A stretch of 64,000 nucleotides of DNA from Hyphomicrobiales bacterium (GCA_900473915.1 UCNG01000011.1:124001-188000); one strand, 5' to 3'. Shown: positions 9,470 to 18,583, counted from the first letter of the stretch. Numbers and translations: made by a program. Notes: generated from the sequence alone by a model not told the origin.

Positions 9470-11101
9470 TTACGACCGTTCGAACACAACCTCACCGCCA
9501 CGCATGGTAAGAACGCAATGCGTATCGTTGAGAATTTCTTCCGGCTTGGCCGTGAGCATGTTGCGCGAGAAAACTGCGATATCGGCAACCTGTCCGGATA
9601 CGAGCTTGCCCTTCACATTCTCCAGCTTCTGAGAGAAGGCTCCGAACTCCGTGTAAACCTGAAGAGCCTCTTCAATGGTCACACATTCGCGGGCATCCAT
9701 CACCGTCCCCTTGCCAGTTTCGCGGGTCAGCATCGAATAGATGTTCGGATAGGGATTGGGGTGACATACCGGTGCATCGCTGCCGGTCGCTGGCTTGAAA
9801 CCAAGCTCTTTCCAGGTCTTCAGCGGATAGCTTGAAAGAGCTCGCTCCTCACCCAGAACCGAAATATAGGCATCGCCGAAATCGTATATGAAAACCTGCT
9901 GCGGGCATGGATAGATACCAGCCTTTTTCATCCGCCCGTGCTGTTCCGCCGTGGAGAAGCCGCAATGTTCGATACGGTGGCGGCGATCCGGATCGGGATA
10001 GGCGGCGAGTGCCTTTTCATAGGCTGTGATGAGCTGGCCGATCGCAGCGTCGCCGATAGCGTGGCATGCCAGCTGGTAGCCCTTCTTGTGAGCATCCAGC
10101 ACCAGCGCTTCCAATTCCGCGTCCGGTAATATCTGGACACCGATATTATTATCGTCGCCGAGATAAGGCTTGCTCATCCACGCAGTTCGTCCACCTGCCG
10201 AGCCGTCGAGGAAAATCTTGACGGCACCGACCGTCAGCATGTCATCGCCAACACCCGACACAAGACCAGCTTTGTAGCATTCCTCGACAATGGAAGAACC
10301 GGGATCGCCAAGAAGCACAAGCCAGGTACGTACCGGCAAGCGCTTCTCCAGTTTGGCGAGATTATAGGCACGAATCTCATCGAAGCCCGCAACCTGGCCG
10401 ACAGCGGCATCCATAACGCTGGTAATGCCATAGGAAAGAAGCAGTTCGCCTGCGGCCTCAATGGCTTCGATCATTTCTTCCGTGGTTGCCTTAGGGATTG
10501 CTTTACGAACGACTCCCTGGGCATTTTCCGCAACCATTCCGGTCAGAACACCATTTTTCTGCTCGATCAGTCCACCTTCCGGCACCGGCGAATTTTCATC
10601 GATACCGGCCAATTCAAACGCTTTTGAATTAAAAATGGATACGTGACCGCAAGCCCGCACAAGCATGACAGGATTGTTTGGAGCAACCGCATCAAGTTCG
10701 GACTTATGCGGATGGCGGCCTACATCAAGCTTGGTCTGATCATAGCCGCGGGCTCTGATCCATGTTCCCTGAGGGACCGAAGCCGCCTTGTCTCGAATGG
10801 CATCGAGCAAGCTTTGCAAGGTCGGTGCTGCCTGCGGCGTCGCGTCGATCCACTTTAGCGTAAGCCCAACCGAAATAAGATGTAGATGGGCATCGTTCAG
10901 TCCGGGCGTGGCGAAGCGGCCTTTCAGAGCGATCAGACGTGTATTGCTGCCTTTCAATGACCAAATCTGCTCCTTTGTGCCCGTCGCCAGCACCTTGCCT
11001 TGCCAGATAGCCAAGGCTTCGACCGTGCCCTCCTCATATCCACACCAGATCGTACCGTTATAAATTATGGTATCGGCACACAATTCGGGCATTACAGGCA
11101 T
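9470..11101 (-). CDS. Amidohydrolase family 3 protein (YtcJ-like metal-dependent hydrolase)
   Basis: TIM-barrel metalloenzyme that probably hydrolyses a C-N bond of a small amide or cyclic compound; exact substrate unknown. Metal-binding signatures are present: NDAHLHLI near the N terminus, CHAIGDAA and RIEHCGF in the middle, and GSDAP late. No signal peptide, so it acts in the cytoplasm. 543 aa is normal for YtcJ-like proteins. GGGAGGGG lies about 9 nt before the ATG at 11101. It heads an operon with a complete Dpp-type importer, which suggests that the imported compound is its substrate. Confidence 0.85.
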   Translation of the reverse strand: MPVMPELCADTIIYNGTIWCGYEEGTVEALAIWQGKVLATGTKEQIWSLKGSNTRLIALKGRFATPGLNDAHLHLISVGLTLKWIDATPQAAPTLQSLLDAIRDKAASVPQGTWIRARGYDQTKLDVGRHPHKSELDAVAPNNPVMLVRACGHVSIFNSKAFELAGIDENSPVPEGGLIEQKNGVLTGMVAENAQGVVRKAIPKATTEEMIEAIEAAGELLLSYGITSVMDAAVGQVAGFDEIRAYNLAKLEKRLPVRTWLVLLGDPGSSIVEECYKAGLVSGVGDDMLTVGAVKIFLDGSAGGRTAWMSKPYLGDDNNIGVQILPDAELEALVLDAHKKGYQLACHAIGDAAIGQLITAYEKALAAYPDPDRRHRIEHCGFSTAEQHGRMKKAGIYPCPQQVFIYDFGDAYISVLGEERALSSYPLKTWKELGFKPATGSDAPVCHPNPYPNIYSMLTRETGKGTVMDARECVTIEEALQVYTEFGAFSQKLENVKGKLVSGQVADIAVFSRNMLTAKPEEILNDTHCVLTMRGGEVVFERS

Positions 11102-11520
11102 TTCAGCGATCCCCTCCCTAAGTCACGCTTTATTAGTTTAGGGAGACTTTCATTGATGCATTGAACGATCAAGCCGTGGATTTGTTAAATTTCCAGGGAG
11201 CAAATTGTTCAAAATGACAACTATACGGTCAATTTGCCGAAATTTTCGCAAAGCGGAGCCGCACTTTCAGATCAAATCGACAAAGCCTGCTGCCAAATTG
11301 GGCACTCGATGCTTCTGCCCTGTCAGCAATCGCAGCTTTTAAATGCCCGCCAACAGACGAAATATCCGCAGAGGGACTCATTTGAGCGTCACAAAATCAA
11401 AACCCCGAATAACAGCATACCCCCGACCCCTTCCTTGGCGACCAATGGCCACCAGCACAATCGGCCGCCAAGGAAGGGGTTTAAACATGGTGTATCAGCC
11501 GCTCAATATGCCGCTCCGCC
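11102..11520. other. 419-bp intergenic region: amidohydrolase promoter side and a strong stem-loop
   Basis: The left part is the leader/promoter region of the amidohydrolase operon (minus strand). It holds an imperfect CAAATTG/CAATTTG inverted repeat with a 22-nt spacer (11201-11236), function unknown. The right part carries the stem-loop at 11426-11480. I see no credible gene: the short frames here lack ribosome sites and recognisable content. Confidence 0.5.
11426..11480 (-). terminator. Long stem-loop after the oxygenase gene
   Basis: Perfect 15-bp stem (11426-11440 with 11466-11480) with a 25-nt loop that can itself pair through GGCC/GGCC. It lies about 40 bp after the oxygenase stop on the minus strand and is the likely end of that transcript. 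Confidence 0.65.
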
Positions 11521-12561
11521 TTAATGTTCTGCCAATTGTTCAGGCGTCAGCAAATCTGCATGATGTACGCGCGCGACATCTGGATGCGACCGGAGGCGAC
11601 TCTTAAGGTTGTTTGCGCCGACCTCACGAAAAATCGGATTTAGGGCATCGACGGTCACACCGCGTTCCTTGATCTTCAACTCATCAGGCAAATCGATAAC
11701 TGGAATGGTCGCATCATATCGGGCGCCAAGAAAGAAAGCGACGGAGAAACGTTCAACACCCGCCGGAGGCGCGACGACGCCATGTACATCAGCCCGCACA
11801 AACCCGTTAGTGGCAAGCTCAAGTAGTTCGCCGGTATTGATGACAAAGGTACCAGGAACCGGAGGCGCATCGATCCACTCGCCGTCTTCGCGCTGGACGC
11901 GCAAGCCGGGAACGACATCCTGTAAGAGAACGGTAACGAAGCCTCCATCCTTATGGGCCCCCACTCCCTGTTCGCTTTCCGCGATGTCGCGGCCCGGATA
12001 ACGAATGATCTTCAAGAGTTGAGACGGATGCGGTTCATAAATCTGGGCAAAAAAATCTTCCGGCTGCCCCAATGCGGCAGCGATGGCTTTCAGAATATCA
12101 ATGCCGACACGCGTCACCTCAGCCTGATAGGCAAGCAGCAAGGGTTTGAGTTCGGGCAAAGCCTCAGGCCATTGGTTCGGGCCGATCAGACGCTTCCATG
12201 CCGGACTGTCCGGACCTAATATAGCCGGTTCCAATTCCGTGTTGATATCCAGTTGTTCACGCCAATCCTGCTGGCCACGGGTCCGCTCAAAGCCAGCGCG
12301 ATTGTAACCGCGAAAATGGGGCGACTTGACCATTTCTATTTTGAGTTTTTCTTCCGCGGGCAACGCGAAGAACTTCTTTGCCGTGGTTACCACGTCTTCC
12401 ACGAGTTTCGGATCGACGCCATGGCCCGTAAGATAGAAAAAGCCATGGTCGTGAAGCGTCTGGCGCAGTTCCGCGACAAAGTTGGCACGCTCGTCAGCTC
12501 TCCCATTGAAACGCGATAGATCGAGCAAAGGCAGATTGATTGGCGCGGTATGTATAGTCAT
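11521..12561 (-). CDS. Isopenicillin N synthase-like 2-oxoglutarate/Fe(II) oxygenase
   Basis: Non-haem iron oxygenase; family members oxidise small molecules, usually using 2-oxoglutarate, but the substrate here is unknown. N-terminal DIOX_N domain at residues 8-120, then the jelly-roll core with the iron triad H203, D205 (HKD) and H260, and R271/S273 (RFS) to hold the co-substrate. 346 aa. The reading frame is open much further upstream, but I start at 12561 because GGGAG lies about 7 nt before this ATG and the family N terminus begins here. Same strand as, and about 200 bp after, the HTH/TrpD2-like fusion gene, so they may share a transcript. Confidence 0.9.
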   Translation of the reverse strand: MTIHTAPINLPLLDLSRFNGRADERANFVAELRQTLHDHGFFYLTGHGVDPKLVEDVVTTAKKFFALPAEEKLKIEMVKSPHFRGYNRAGFERTRGQQDWREQLDINTELEPAILGPDSPAWKRLIGPNQWPEALPELKPLLLAYQAEVTRVGIDILKAIAAALGQPEDFFAQIYEPHPSQLLKIIRYPGRDIAESEQGVGAHKDGGFVTVLLQDVVPGLRVQREDGEWIDAPPVPGTFVINTGELLELATNGFVRADVHGVVAPPAGVERFSVAFFLGARYDATIPVIDLPDELKIKERGVTVDALNPIFREVGANNLKSRLRSHPDVARVHHADLLTPEQLAEH

Positions 12562-12742
12562 TGGTATCTCCCGGAAGATTTTCAACGTGAGCGGCGTGCG
12601 ACGCGACGATTGGCAGGATGGGCAGCGATGCCCCACTGCTGCAATCAAACTTACGAGAGAAAATAAAGCCTCCGAAATGAGTAGCCAAAGCATAGGCGTG
12701 CCATACTCGAAAGCTTCAGGAAAAGCTTTTCCATGAATTACA

Positions 12743-12765
12743 GAACGTGAAACAATTTCACGTTC
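12743..12765. promoter_or_regulatory. Perfect 10-bp-arm palindrome between fusion gene and oxygenase gene
   Basis: Arms GAACGTGAAA and TTTCACGTTC around CAA. The left-hand arm on the minus strand contains the TGA stop of the fusion gene. It could be an intergenic hairpin or an operator for the oxygenase gene about 180 bp downstream; the sequence does not decide. Confidence 0.45.
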
Positions 12766-14260
12766 CGCGATTGCCGCTGCTTTTGAAGCAGCGGGTCGGT
12801 CGGTGCCGGTTGCACCAAAGTTCTTCAGCTTTTTCGAAGAACAGCGCATGGCTTTCATTGTCGGCAGATGCAGCTGTCATCATCGCTATGGCAGCTGTAG
12901 CAACGATTGTATTTTCTGCACGTTTATCCACGGCAGCACCGGACCAGACCCCATACCAATATTCAAATGAGCTGAAGTTTGAGTGCTTGTCACCGCTTTC
13001 CCGGGAAAGTGTTGGGAGCACCAGATCGGTTTCACGACCGTCGAGAAGCCTGTAGATCGTATGCGGTCTATGCGGGACGAGTTCCGCGACATCACGGCTG
13101 GTCGAAACAACCGAAATCGAAGGCAGGCCGAGGAGCGCGCCCGCATCGCGATGCAATTTGCGATATGCGGGTTGTGTAACGCCCAGAAATGAAGCTTTGA
13201 GGTTCATCGGGTTTAGCAGATGGACCAGGCTATTCATTGATGAACGGGACTCAAACAGTGGATAGAGCGCAAGCAACGCATGGATCTGAGGCGCGAAACC
13301 AGCCATCGGCATGAAGCATATTCCATGCGCCCTCAAAGCACTTTCCGCCGAGATATGTGACGTCGCAATTGGTAGTTTGATGGCCTTAGCCGCCATCTCC
13401 AGCTTGCCAGAGATTTCCCCTGTTCCGCAGTTGCCATGCAAGACAACCGGATAGCCGGCTCGAGCGACCAGCAAAGCTGAGAGCATGAACCATGGAGACT
13501 GCATGGAATTGGGCGACAGATAAGCTGGCCAGTCGAGAGCGGGAATGTTCAATCCCGTCTCCAGTGAATAAATTCGCCTCGCCGCACGCGCCATGCCAGC
13601 AAGTTCGGTAGCAGTTTCTCCACGATAATGAATAAGCCGGAGTAGTGCGCTGATCTGCATGGGATCGGCCTTGCCCGCAAAGATCGTGGTGAATGCATCT
13701 TCAGCTTCGGACATTTCAAGCGGACGGGTATGCCCAACTTTTCGCCCTACCACAGCGATATATTTGGCAAGCCTCCGGACCGGATCGTTTTCATCCTGAA
13801 TGCGGGCGAACTGCGCCGCAAGCTGTTCCGGCGTCGGGTGATTTTCAAGCTCAATCACCTTGCGTATACCGAGCGGCGGCGGCGCCACTATAGCGCTTCT
13901 CTTCCATCCGTGATGCCCGGTGCAGCCCGATTTCGGCACTTCAGTAAGGTCTAGACTCAATAGTGTTTCGGCTTCATTTGCCAGCCGTCGCAGTCGCCCC
14001 CGCAGTGCTTCTGCTTTTGGGGTCGCGACCATATTTCGGCCCGAGCGAACCAGAATGGGATCATTGAATTTTTCGCGAATCTGACCGAGCAGACGGCTCA
14101 TGGCTGCGATGCTCAACCCCATCTGCTTTGCGGCACCGCCGACACTGCCTTCCACCAGAAGTGCATCAAGAGCAATCAACAGTCGCAACTGCCCCAAACG
14201 AAGGCTTTCACTTTCGCCTTTTTGCGAATGTCGCTGAGTTTCCGGCTGCTTGCCCGACAT
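12758..14260 (-). CDS. LysR-type HTH fused to anthranilate phosphoribosyltransferase-like (TrpD2/YbiB-type) domain
   Basis: About 500 aa with two clear modules. Residues ~20-90 are a LysR-type helix-turn-helix (LLVEGSVGGAAKQMGLS, then LVRSGRNMVATPKAE). Residues ~130-470 resemble the glycosyltransferase family 3 fold of TrpD: an N-terminal helical part (SEAEDAFTTIFAGKADPMQ, RGETATELAGMARA) and a catalytic-like part. The PRPP-binding glycine motif is degenerate (VLHGNCGTGEISGK) and so is the later region that normally reads FNxLGPLxNP (here SLVHLLNPMN). It may therefore be a ligand-sensing regulator rather than an enzyme; this is inference. Start is ATG 14260 or GTG 14263, neither with a strong ribosome site. 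Divergent from a TonB receptor gene with an ICE box between them, and followed by an oxygenase gene. Confidence 0.85.
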   Translation of the reverse strand: MSGKQPETQRHSQKGESESLRLGQLRLLIALDALLVEGSVGGAAKQMGLSIAAMSRLLGQIREKFNDPILVRSGRNMVATPKAEALRGRLRRLANEAETLLSLDLTEVPKSGCTGHHGWKRSAIVAPPPLGIRKVIELENHPTPEQLAAQFARIQDENDPVRRLAKYIAVVGRKVGHTRPLEMSEAEDAFTTIFAGKADPMQISALLRLIHYRGETATELAGMARAARRIYSLETGLNIPALDWPAYLSPNSMQSPWFMLSALLVARAGYPVVLHGNCGTGEISGKLEMAAKAIKLPIATSHISAESALRAHGICFMPMAGFAPQIHALLALYPLFESRSSMNSLVHLLNPMNLKASFLGVTQPAYRKLHRDAGALLGLPSISVVSTSRDVAELVPHRPHTIYRLLDGRETDLVLPTLSRESGDKHSNFSSFEYWYGVWSGAAVDKRAENTIVATAAIAMMTAASADNESHALFFEKAEELWCNRHRPTRCFKSSGNRGT

Positions 14261-14294
14261 CACTTTAGTACCCGCTCATTTGCAGTTTTTGAAA

Positions 14295-14311
14295 TTTAGA
14301 ACGCTTATAAA
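14295..14311. promoter_or_regulatory. Irr-type ICE box (iron control element)
   Basis: TTTAGAA-CGC-TTATAAA matches the rhizobial ICE consensus TTTAGAA-N3-TTCTAAA at all but one of the 14 defined positions. It lies between divergent genes, just upstream of a plausible -35 (TTGACC at 14321-14326, followed after 17 nt by ATAAGG) for the TonB receptor. Irr binding here would tie the siderophore cassette to haem/iron status. Confidence 0.65.
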
Positions 14312-14383
14312 ACATGACGATTGACCTCACCTTATTGCCATACATAAGGAGACTACAAAACTCAACTTTAAACGGTGACGAAA

Positions 14384-16624
14384 ATGACCAGCTTGTTTCG
14401 GGGATTGTGGACTGAAAGTACACAAAACAGGCGTTTGGCGGGAAAATCGCCTGTTTACCGGGTGATCCTTGCGGGGACCTGTCTTTCCAGCACTCTGCTT
14501 TTGAGCGAAACGATGGCGACCGCGCAAACAGCAGCCAAAGCAACAGAGCAAGCAATCTCAGACGAGGCAAGCGCCAAGAAGAAAAAGGCGCCAGAAGCGG
14601 CCATCGAAACGACCCCCGACGGAGCCGTCAAACTCAATCAAATTGTGGTCACAGCCACCGGGTTCGAACAGAACATTACTGACGCCCCAGCGAGCATAAC
14701 CGTGGTTCCTGGCGAAGAGCTGGAAAAGGGCGCTTATCGCGATCTGTCGGACGCTTTGAAAGATGTGCAAGGCGTGTCCGTGACCGGCCCTGCCGCCGAA
14801 AAAGACATCTTCATTCGCGGCCTTCCCGGTTCCTATACGCTGCTGCTCGTTGATGGAAAACGCCAGAGCACGCGCGATGCACGCACCAACGGTAACTCCG
14901 GCTTCGAACAGAGTTTCCTGCCACCCGCCAATGCCATCGAACGGATCGAAGTCATCCGCGGCCCCATGTCCTCGCTTTACGGATCGGACGCCATGGGCGG
15001 CGTCATCAATATCATCACCAAAAAAGTATCCGACACATGGAGCGGATCTTTTACGGTCGATGGCACGGTCCAACAGCACTCCAAATTCGGGAACTCGTTG
15101 CAAGGTTCCTATTACATGACCGGGCCGCTGGTTCCGAATCTTGTCGGCGTTCAGGTCTGGGGGCGCGGCCTCAAGCGCCAGGAGGACAGTGTTATCGGTG
15201 GCACGCCTGAGCAGAAGGATATCGACATTACCGGTCGCATTACGCTGACCCCGAATGAAGATCACGATATCCTGCTCGAGTTGGGCAAGACTCGCCTTCG
15301 CCGCGACATGACCGTGGGCAACACGATCGACGCCAGCGGTCGAAATCCCGTTGACGCTTACAATTACAATGATCGCGATCACTGGTCGATCAGCCACACT
15401 GGCCGCTGGGGTCCTACCACGTCGGAATTCTCATTGATGCAGGAATGGGCCGAACGCACCAATTTTAACTGGGACAACAAGACCAAGAGCTATGTGGAGA
15501 ATCTGCGTTCGCCGCATATCCGCAATTCAGTGCTTGATGGCAAGTTCACTACACCGTTCGAATTCTACGGCAATCACACGCTCGTAACCGGCGGACAGTT
15601 CACACAATCTGTGCTAACCGACCAGAATCCAGGGCGCCGCACCAACTTGGATGAAGAATTCAGTGTTCGCCAGTGGGCGCTCTTCGCCGAGGACGAATGG
15701 TGGATCACGCCGGATTTCGCTCTTACCGGCGGTCTCCGCATGGATGACCATGAAATCTACGGATCGCATTTCAGCCCGCGCGGTTACGCAGTCTGGCACG
15801 CTACTGAGCAATTGACCTTCAAGGGCGGCATCTCGACCGGTTTCCGCGCTCCGGAAATCCGTACCATTGCTCCCGGCTATGCCTATACGACTGGCGGCGC
15901 TGGTTGTTCATACGGCCCGAACGGTACCTGCGGCGTCATTATCGGCGATCCAAATCTGCAACCGGAGAAGAGCACCAGCTACGAAGCCAGCGCGCTCTGG
16001 GACAACCAGATGGGCCTGCGTCTCGGCGCGACCTATTTTTATACCGACTTCAAGGATAAGATTTCTAACGCATTGGTTACCGATGCCAACGGCAACCCGC
16101 TTCGTTGGAATGAAGATCCGAATTATCGCCTCTGGTATGCCTTCAATATCGACAATGCAGTCATGCAGGGTGTCGAGCTGACCTTTAACTGGGAAGCTAC
16201 AGACAGCATTACCATTCGCGGTAACTATACCTACACGGACTCGGAGCAGAAGACTGGTGATTTTGCTGGTCTGCCGCTCGCCCGCACTCCGAAGCATATG
16301 GCAAGCCTGCGCGCCGATTGGATTACCCCTGTTGATGGTCTCAAAGCTTGGGCTGCGGGCAACTATCACGGGGAAGAAATCAACGCCAGCGCACGACTGG
16401 GTACGACACCGGCTGGAACGCCGATCTATCGCGACGGCAAAATTATCGCCGCCAAGTATAAGCCCTATGCGACCTTCGATATCGGCGGTTCCTATGACTT
16501 CAGCGAGAATGTCACCCTGAACGCTGCCGTCTACAATATCTTCGACAAAAAGGTCGATGTGGACGACTTCAATACGGTTGTCGATGGTCGCCGTCTCTGG
16601 GTCGGTATGACCTCCCGCTTCTAG
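14384..16624 (+). CDS. TonB-dependent outer-membrane receptor for a catecholate-type siderophore
   Basis: Outer-membrane beta-barrel that imports a ferric siderophore using TonB/ExbBD energy. A signal peptide region (residues ~25-50) is followed by a TonB-box-like segment (NQIVVTATG), a plug domain (ASITVVPGEEL to GVINIITKK, with the hallmark IERIEVIRGPMSSLYGSDA), and a long barrel ending in phenylalanine (MTSRF), the usual outer-membrane insertion signal. Closest family by eye is the FepA/CirA group. The ATG at 14384 has a GGTGA 5 nt upstream; the GTG at 14375 is an alternative. First gene of a siderophore uptake cassette. Confidence 0.9.
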   Translation: MTSLFRGLWTESTQNRRLAGKSPVYRVILAGTCLSSTLLLSETMATAQTAAKATEQAISDEASAKKKKAPEAAIETTPDGAVKLNQIVVTATGFEQNITDAPASITVVPGEELEKGAYRDLSDALKDVQGVSVTGPAAEKDIFIRGLPGSYTLLLVDGKRQSTRDARTNGNSGFEQSFLPPANAIERIEVIRGPMSSLYGSDAMGGVINIITKKVSDTWSGSFTVDGTVQQHSKFGNSLQGSYYMTGPLVPNLVGVQVWGRGLKRQEDSVIGGTPEQKDIDITGRITLTPNEDHDILLELGKTRLRRDMTVGNTIDASGRNPVDAYNYNDRDHWSISHTGRWGPTTSEFSLMQEWAERTNFNWDNKTKSYVENLRSPHIRNSVLDGKFTTPFEFYGNHTLVTGGQFTQSVLTDQNPGRRTNLDEEFSVRQWALFAEDEWWITPDFALTGGLRMDDHEIYGSHFSPRGYAVWHATEQLTFKGGISTGFRAPEIRTIAPGYAYTTGGAGCSYGPNGTCGVIIGDPNLQPEKSTSYEASALWDNQMGLRLGATYFYTDFKDKISNALVTDANGNPLRWNEDPNYRLWYAFNIDNAVMQGVELTFNWEATDSITIRGNYTYTDSEQKTGDFAGLPLARTPKHMASLRADWITPVDGLKAWAAGNYHGEEINASARLGTTPAGTPIYRDGKIIAAKYKPYATFDIGGSYDFSENVTLNAAVYNIFDKKVDVDDFNTVVDGRRLWVGMTSRF

Positions 16625-16640
16625 GATCGCAACACCGTGA

Positions 16641-16662
16641 CGCCTGCCAGCAATGGCGGGCG
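16641..16662 (+). terminator. Hairpin after the receptor gene
   Basis: 9-bp stem with one G-U (CGCCTGCCA / TGGCGGGCG) and a GCAA tetraloop, 17 bp after the receptor stop and 25 bp before the esterase start. Probably a partial terminator or mRNA stabiliser inside the cassette. Confidence 0.5.
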
Positions 16663-16686
16663 CCCTTTCCATGATTGGATGCTCGT

Positions 16687-17583
16687 ATGAGCGTAGTGAC
16701 GAATATCGTAAAAAAGGTGTGCTTAATCATGGCGGGGATACTTACAGCGTCCGCAGTGCAAGCTGCTGAGCGTGCCATCTCGTCCTTTGACATGGAAGCC
16801 AACGGCATCACCTATCGTATATTCACCGCCGCACCAAAAGAGGCGCCCCCAAAGGGTGGTTATCCGGTTATATACATGCTCGACGGCAATCGCATGTTGC
16901 CGATTGCGGCAAAACTCATGGCAGAAAATGCTGCCTTGAAAGCCGTTTTTGTCGGCATCGGCTATCCAACCGATAATCAGGATGAAATTGTTCGCCTGAG
17001 ATACTTCGACCTTACACCGCCCACGCGTGACGAACTGATTCCGGTTCACTTTAATGTGCCGAAGACCGGAGGACGGGATGCATTCTTCGATTTCATCGAC
17101 AATCAGGTAAAACCTGAAATCGAGAAGCGTTTCGATATCGATAAAAGACAACAAGCCTTGTTCGGCCATTCATTAGGTGGGCTGTTCACCCTTTATGCCT
17201 TGTTCAATCATCGAGATTCTTTCCAGACTTACAGTGCAGCAGATCCGTCGATCTGGTGGAATGATCGCTCAATTTTGAAAGACAAAGATCAATTCGTCTC
17301 CACTTTCAGAAACACGCCTCACCCGATCCGTTTGCTCATAGAAACCTCCGGCAAACGCGGTAGCCGTCCTGGCCAGATGAAACAGGACGATGATCGGTTG
17401 AAGAAATTGCGCGGCGGACCTTCCGGTGTGGATGTTTTCCAAGAGCTTTCCGAACTTCCCCAAATGGACGCAGCCTTTCACCGTTTCGAGGATGAGAGCC
17501 ACGGCTCAATGATACCGTTAACGGTCGAAGACAGCCTCAATTTTATCCTGCTCAAGCAAGCCCCTCGGCCAAAAAACAACTGA
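16687..17583 (+). CDS. Exported alpha/beta-hydrolase, siderophore esterase (IroE/Fes-like)
   Basis: Likely hydrolyses the ester backbone of a tri-catecholate siderophore to release iron or trim the ligand. A hydrophobic N-terminal export signal (VCLIMAGILTASAVQA) is followed by an esterase D-type alpha/beta-hydrolase fold with an early VIYMLDGNR strand, nucleophile Ser162 in GHSLGG and catalytic His272 in DESHGS. 298 aa from the ATG at 16687; an upstream TTG (16675) is less likely. The signal peptide means it works in the periplasm, as IroE does, rather than in the cytoplasm like Fes. It sits between receptor and binding protein genes. Confidence 0.85.
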   Translation: MSVVTNIVKKVCLIMAGILTASAVQAAERAISSFDMEANGITYRIFTAAPKEAPPKGGYPVIYMLDGNRMLPIAAKLMAENAALKAVFVGIGYPTDNQDEIVRLRYFDLTPPTRDELIPVHFNVPKTGGRDAFFDFIDNQVKPEIEKRFDIDKRQQALFGHSLGGLFTLYALFNHRDSFQTYSAADPSIWWNDRSILKDKDQFVSTFRNTPHPIRLLIETSGKRGSRPGQMKQDDDRLKKLRGGPSGVDVFQELSELPQMDAAFHRFEDESHGSMIPLTVEDSLNFILLKQAPRPKNN

Positions 17584-17653
17584 ATTTTATCTCCGGTCTT
17601 TGACGGAGAAGATACTTGACTATAAAGCACAGGATTGATGAAAGGATCGAACC

Positions 17654-18583
17654 ATGCTGAATATCGCTCAACAGGTTACCCGGCTGTGTGGTGCCGCCGC
17701 TGTGGCGCTGGGCATTGTCGCAACTGCCAATGCTGCTGATCTAACCATCAAGCATGTCCAGGGTGAGACAGTGGTGCCAGAATCACCGGCCAAGGTATTG
17801 GTGTTCGATCTCGGCACTCTCGACAATTTGGACCGCCTTGGTGTCAAGGTTACGGGTGTTCCAAGCGGCATATCCTACCCTGAATATCTCAAGCAGTATC
17901 AGAGTGACGATTATGCGAAAATCGGCACGCTGTTCGAACCGGACTATGAAGCAGTTAATGCCGCAGAACCGGACCTGATCATCGTGGCAGGGCGTTCGGC
18001 TGCGAAATATGGCGAGCTTTCGAAGATTGCTCCGACAATCGATCTGACCACCAATGCGAAGAGTTTCATCGCCGACACGGAAGCCAATATCGAGAAACTC
18101 GGCCAGATTTTCGGCAAGGAAGCAGAAGCAAAGGCTGAAGCCGAGAAGCTTGATGTCGCACTTGCCGCGTTAAGGGAAAAGGCTGCCCAAAAGGGTAACG
18201 GCCTTCTCATTCTTACTTCCGGCGGCAAGATCAGTGCCTACGGCCCGGGATCACGCTTCGGCGTTCTGCATGACAGCTTCGGCGTGAAACCTGCCGCCCC
18301 TGATCTGTCTGTCGGCAATCACGGTCAGCCCGTCAGCTCGGAGTTCATTCTTGAAACCAATCCTGATTGGCTTTTCGTCATCGACCGTGATGCTGCCATC
18401 GGCCGTGAAGGCAATTCGGCCAAGCAGGTCCTCGACAATGAACTCGTGCGGCAGACCAATGCCTGGAAAAAGGATCAGCTTGTCTATCTGAACGCTCAGA
18501 ACTGGTACCTGATCGGCGGCGGTCTCGGCGCGCTTCACGGCACCATTGATCAGCTTTCGCAGGCTTTCGACAAGGCAAAGTAA
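17654..18583 (+). CDS. fatB: Siderophore ABC transporter periplasmic binding protein (FatB/CeuE-like)
   Basis: Carries ferric siderophore (or its catechol fragment) from the outer-membrane receptor to the inner-membrane permeases. Signal peptide ending near ATANAA, then a two-lobed periplasmic binding protein fold of the FepB/CeuE/YclQ group, with the characteristic AAEPDLIIVAGRSA segment, YGPGSRFGVLHDSFGV, and a long inter-lobe helix. 309 aa. AAAGGA lies 7 nt before the ATG. The fat name follows usage in Brucella for this arrangement; the true ligand is not shown by sequence. Confidence 0.85.
   Translation: MLNIAQQVTRLCGAAAVALGIVATANAADLTIKHVQGETVVPESPAKVLVFDLGTLDNLDRLGVKVTGVPSGISYPEYLKQYQSDDYAKIGTLFEPDYEAVNAAEPDLIIVAGRSAAKYGELSKIAPTIDLTTNAKSFIADTEANIEKLGQIFGKEAEAKAEAEKLDVALAALREKAAQKGNGLLILTSGGKISAYGPGSRFGVLHDSFGVKPAAPDLSVGNHGQPVSSEFILETNPDWLFVIDRDAAIGREGNSAKQVLDNELVRQTNAWKKDQLVYLNAQNWYLIGGGLGALHGTIDQLSQAFDKAK

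Noticed and set aside
12562-12858. N-terminal extension of the oxygenase frame
   Set aside because: It overlaps the end of the fusion gene, has no family similarity, and a good ribosome site lies before 12561.
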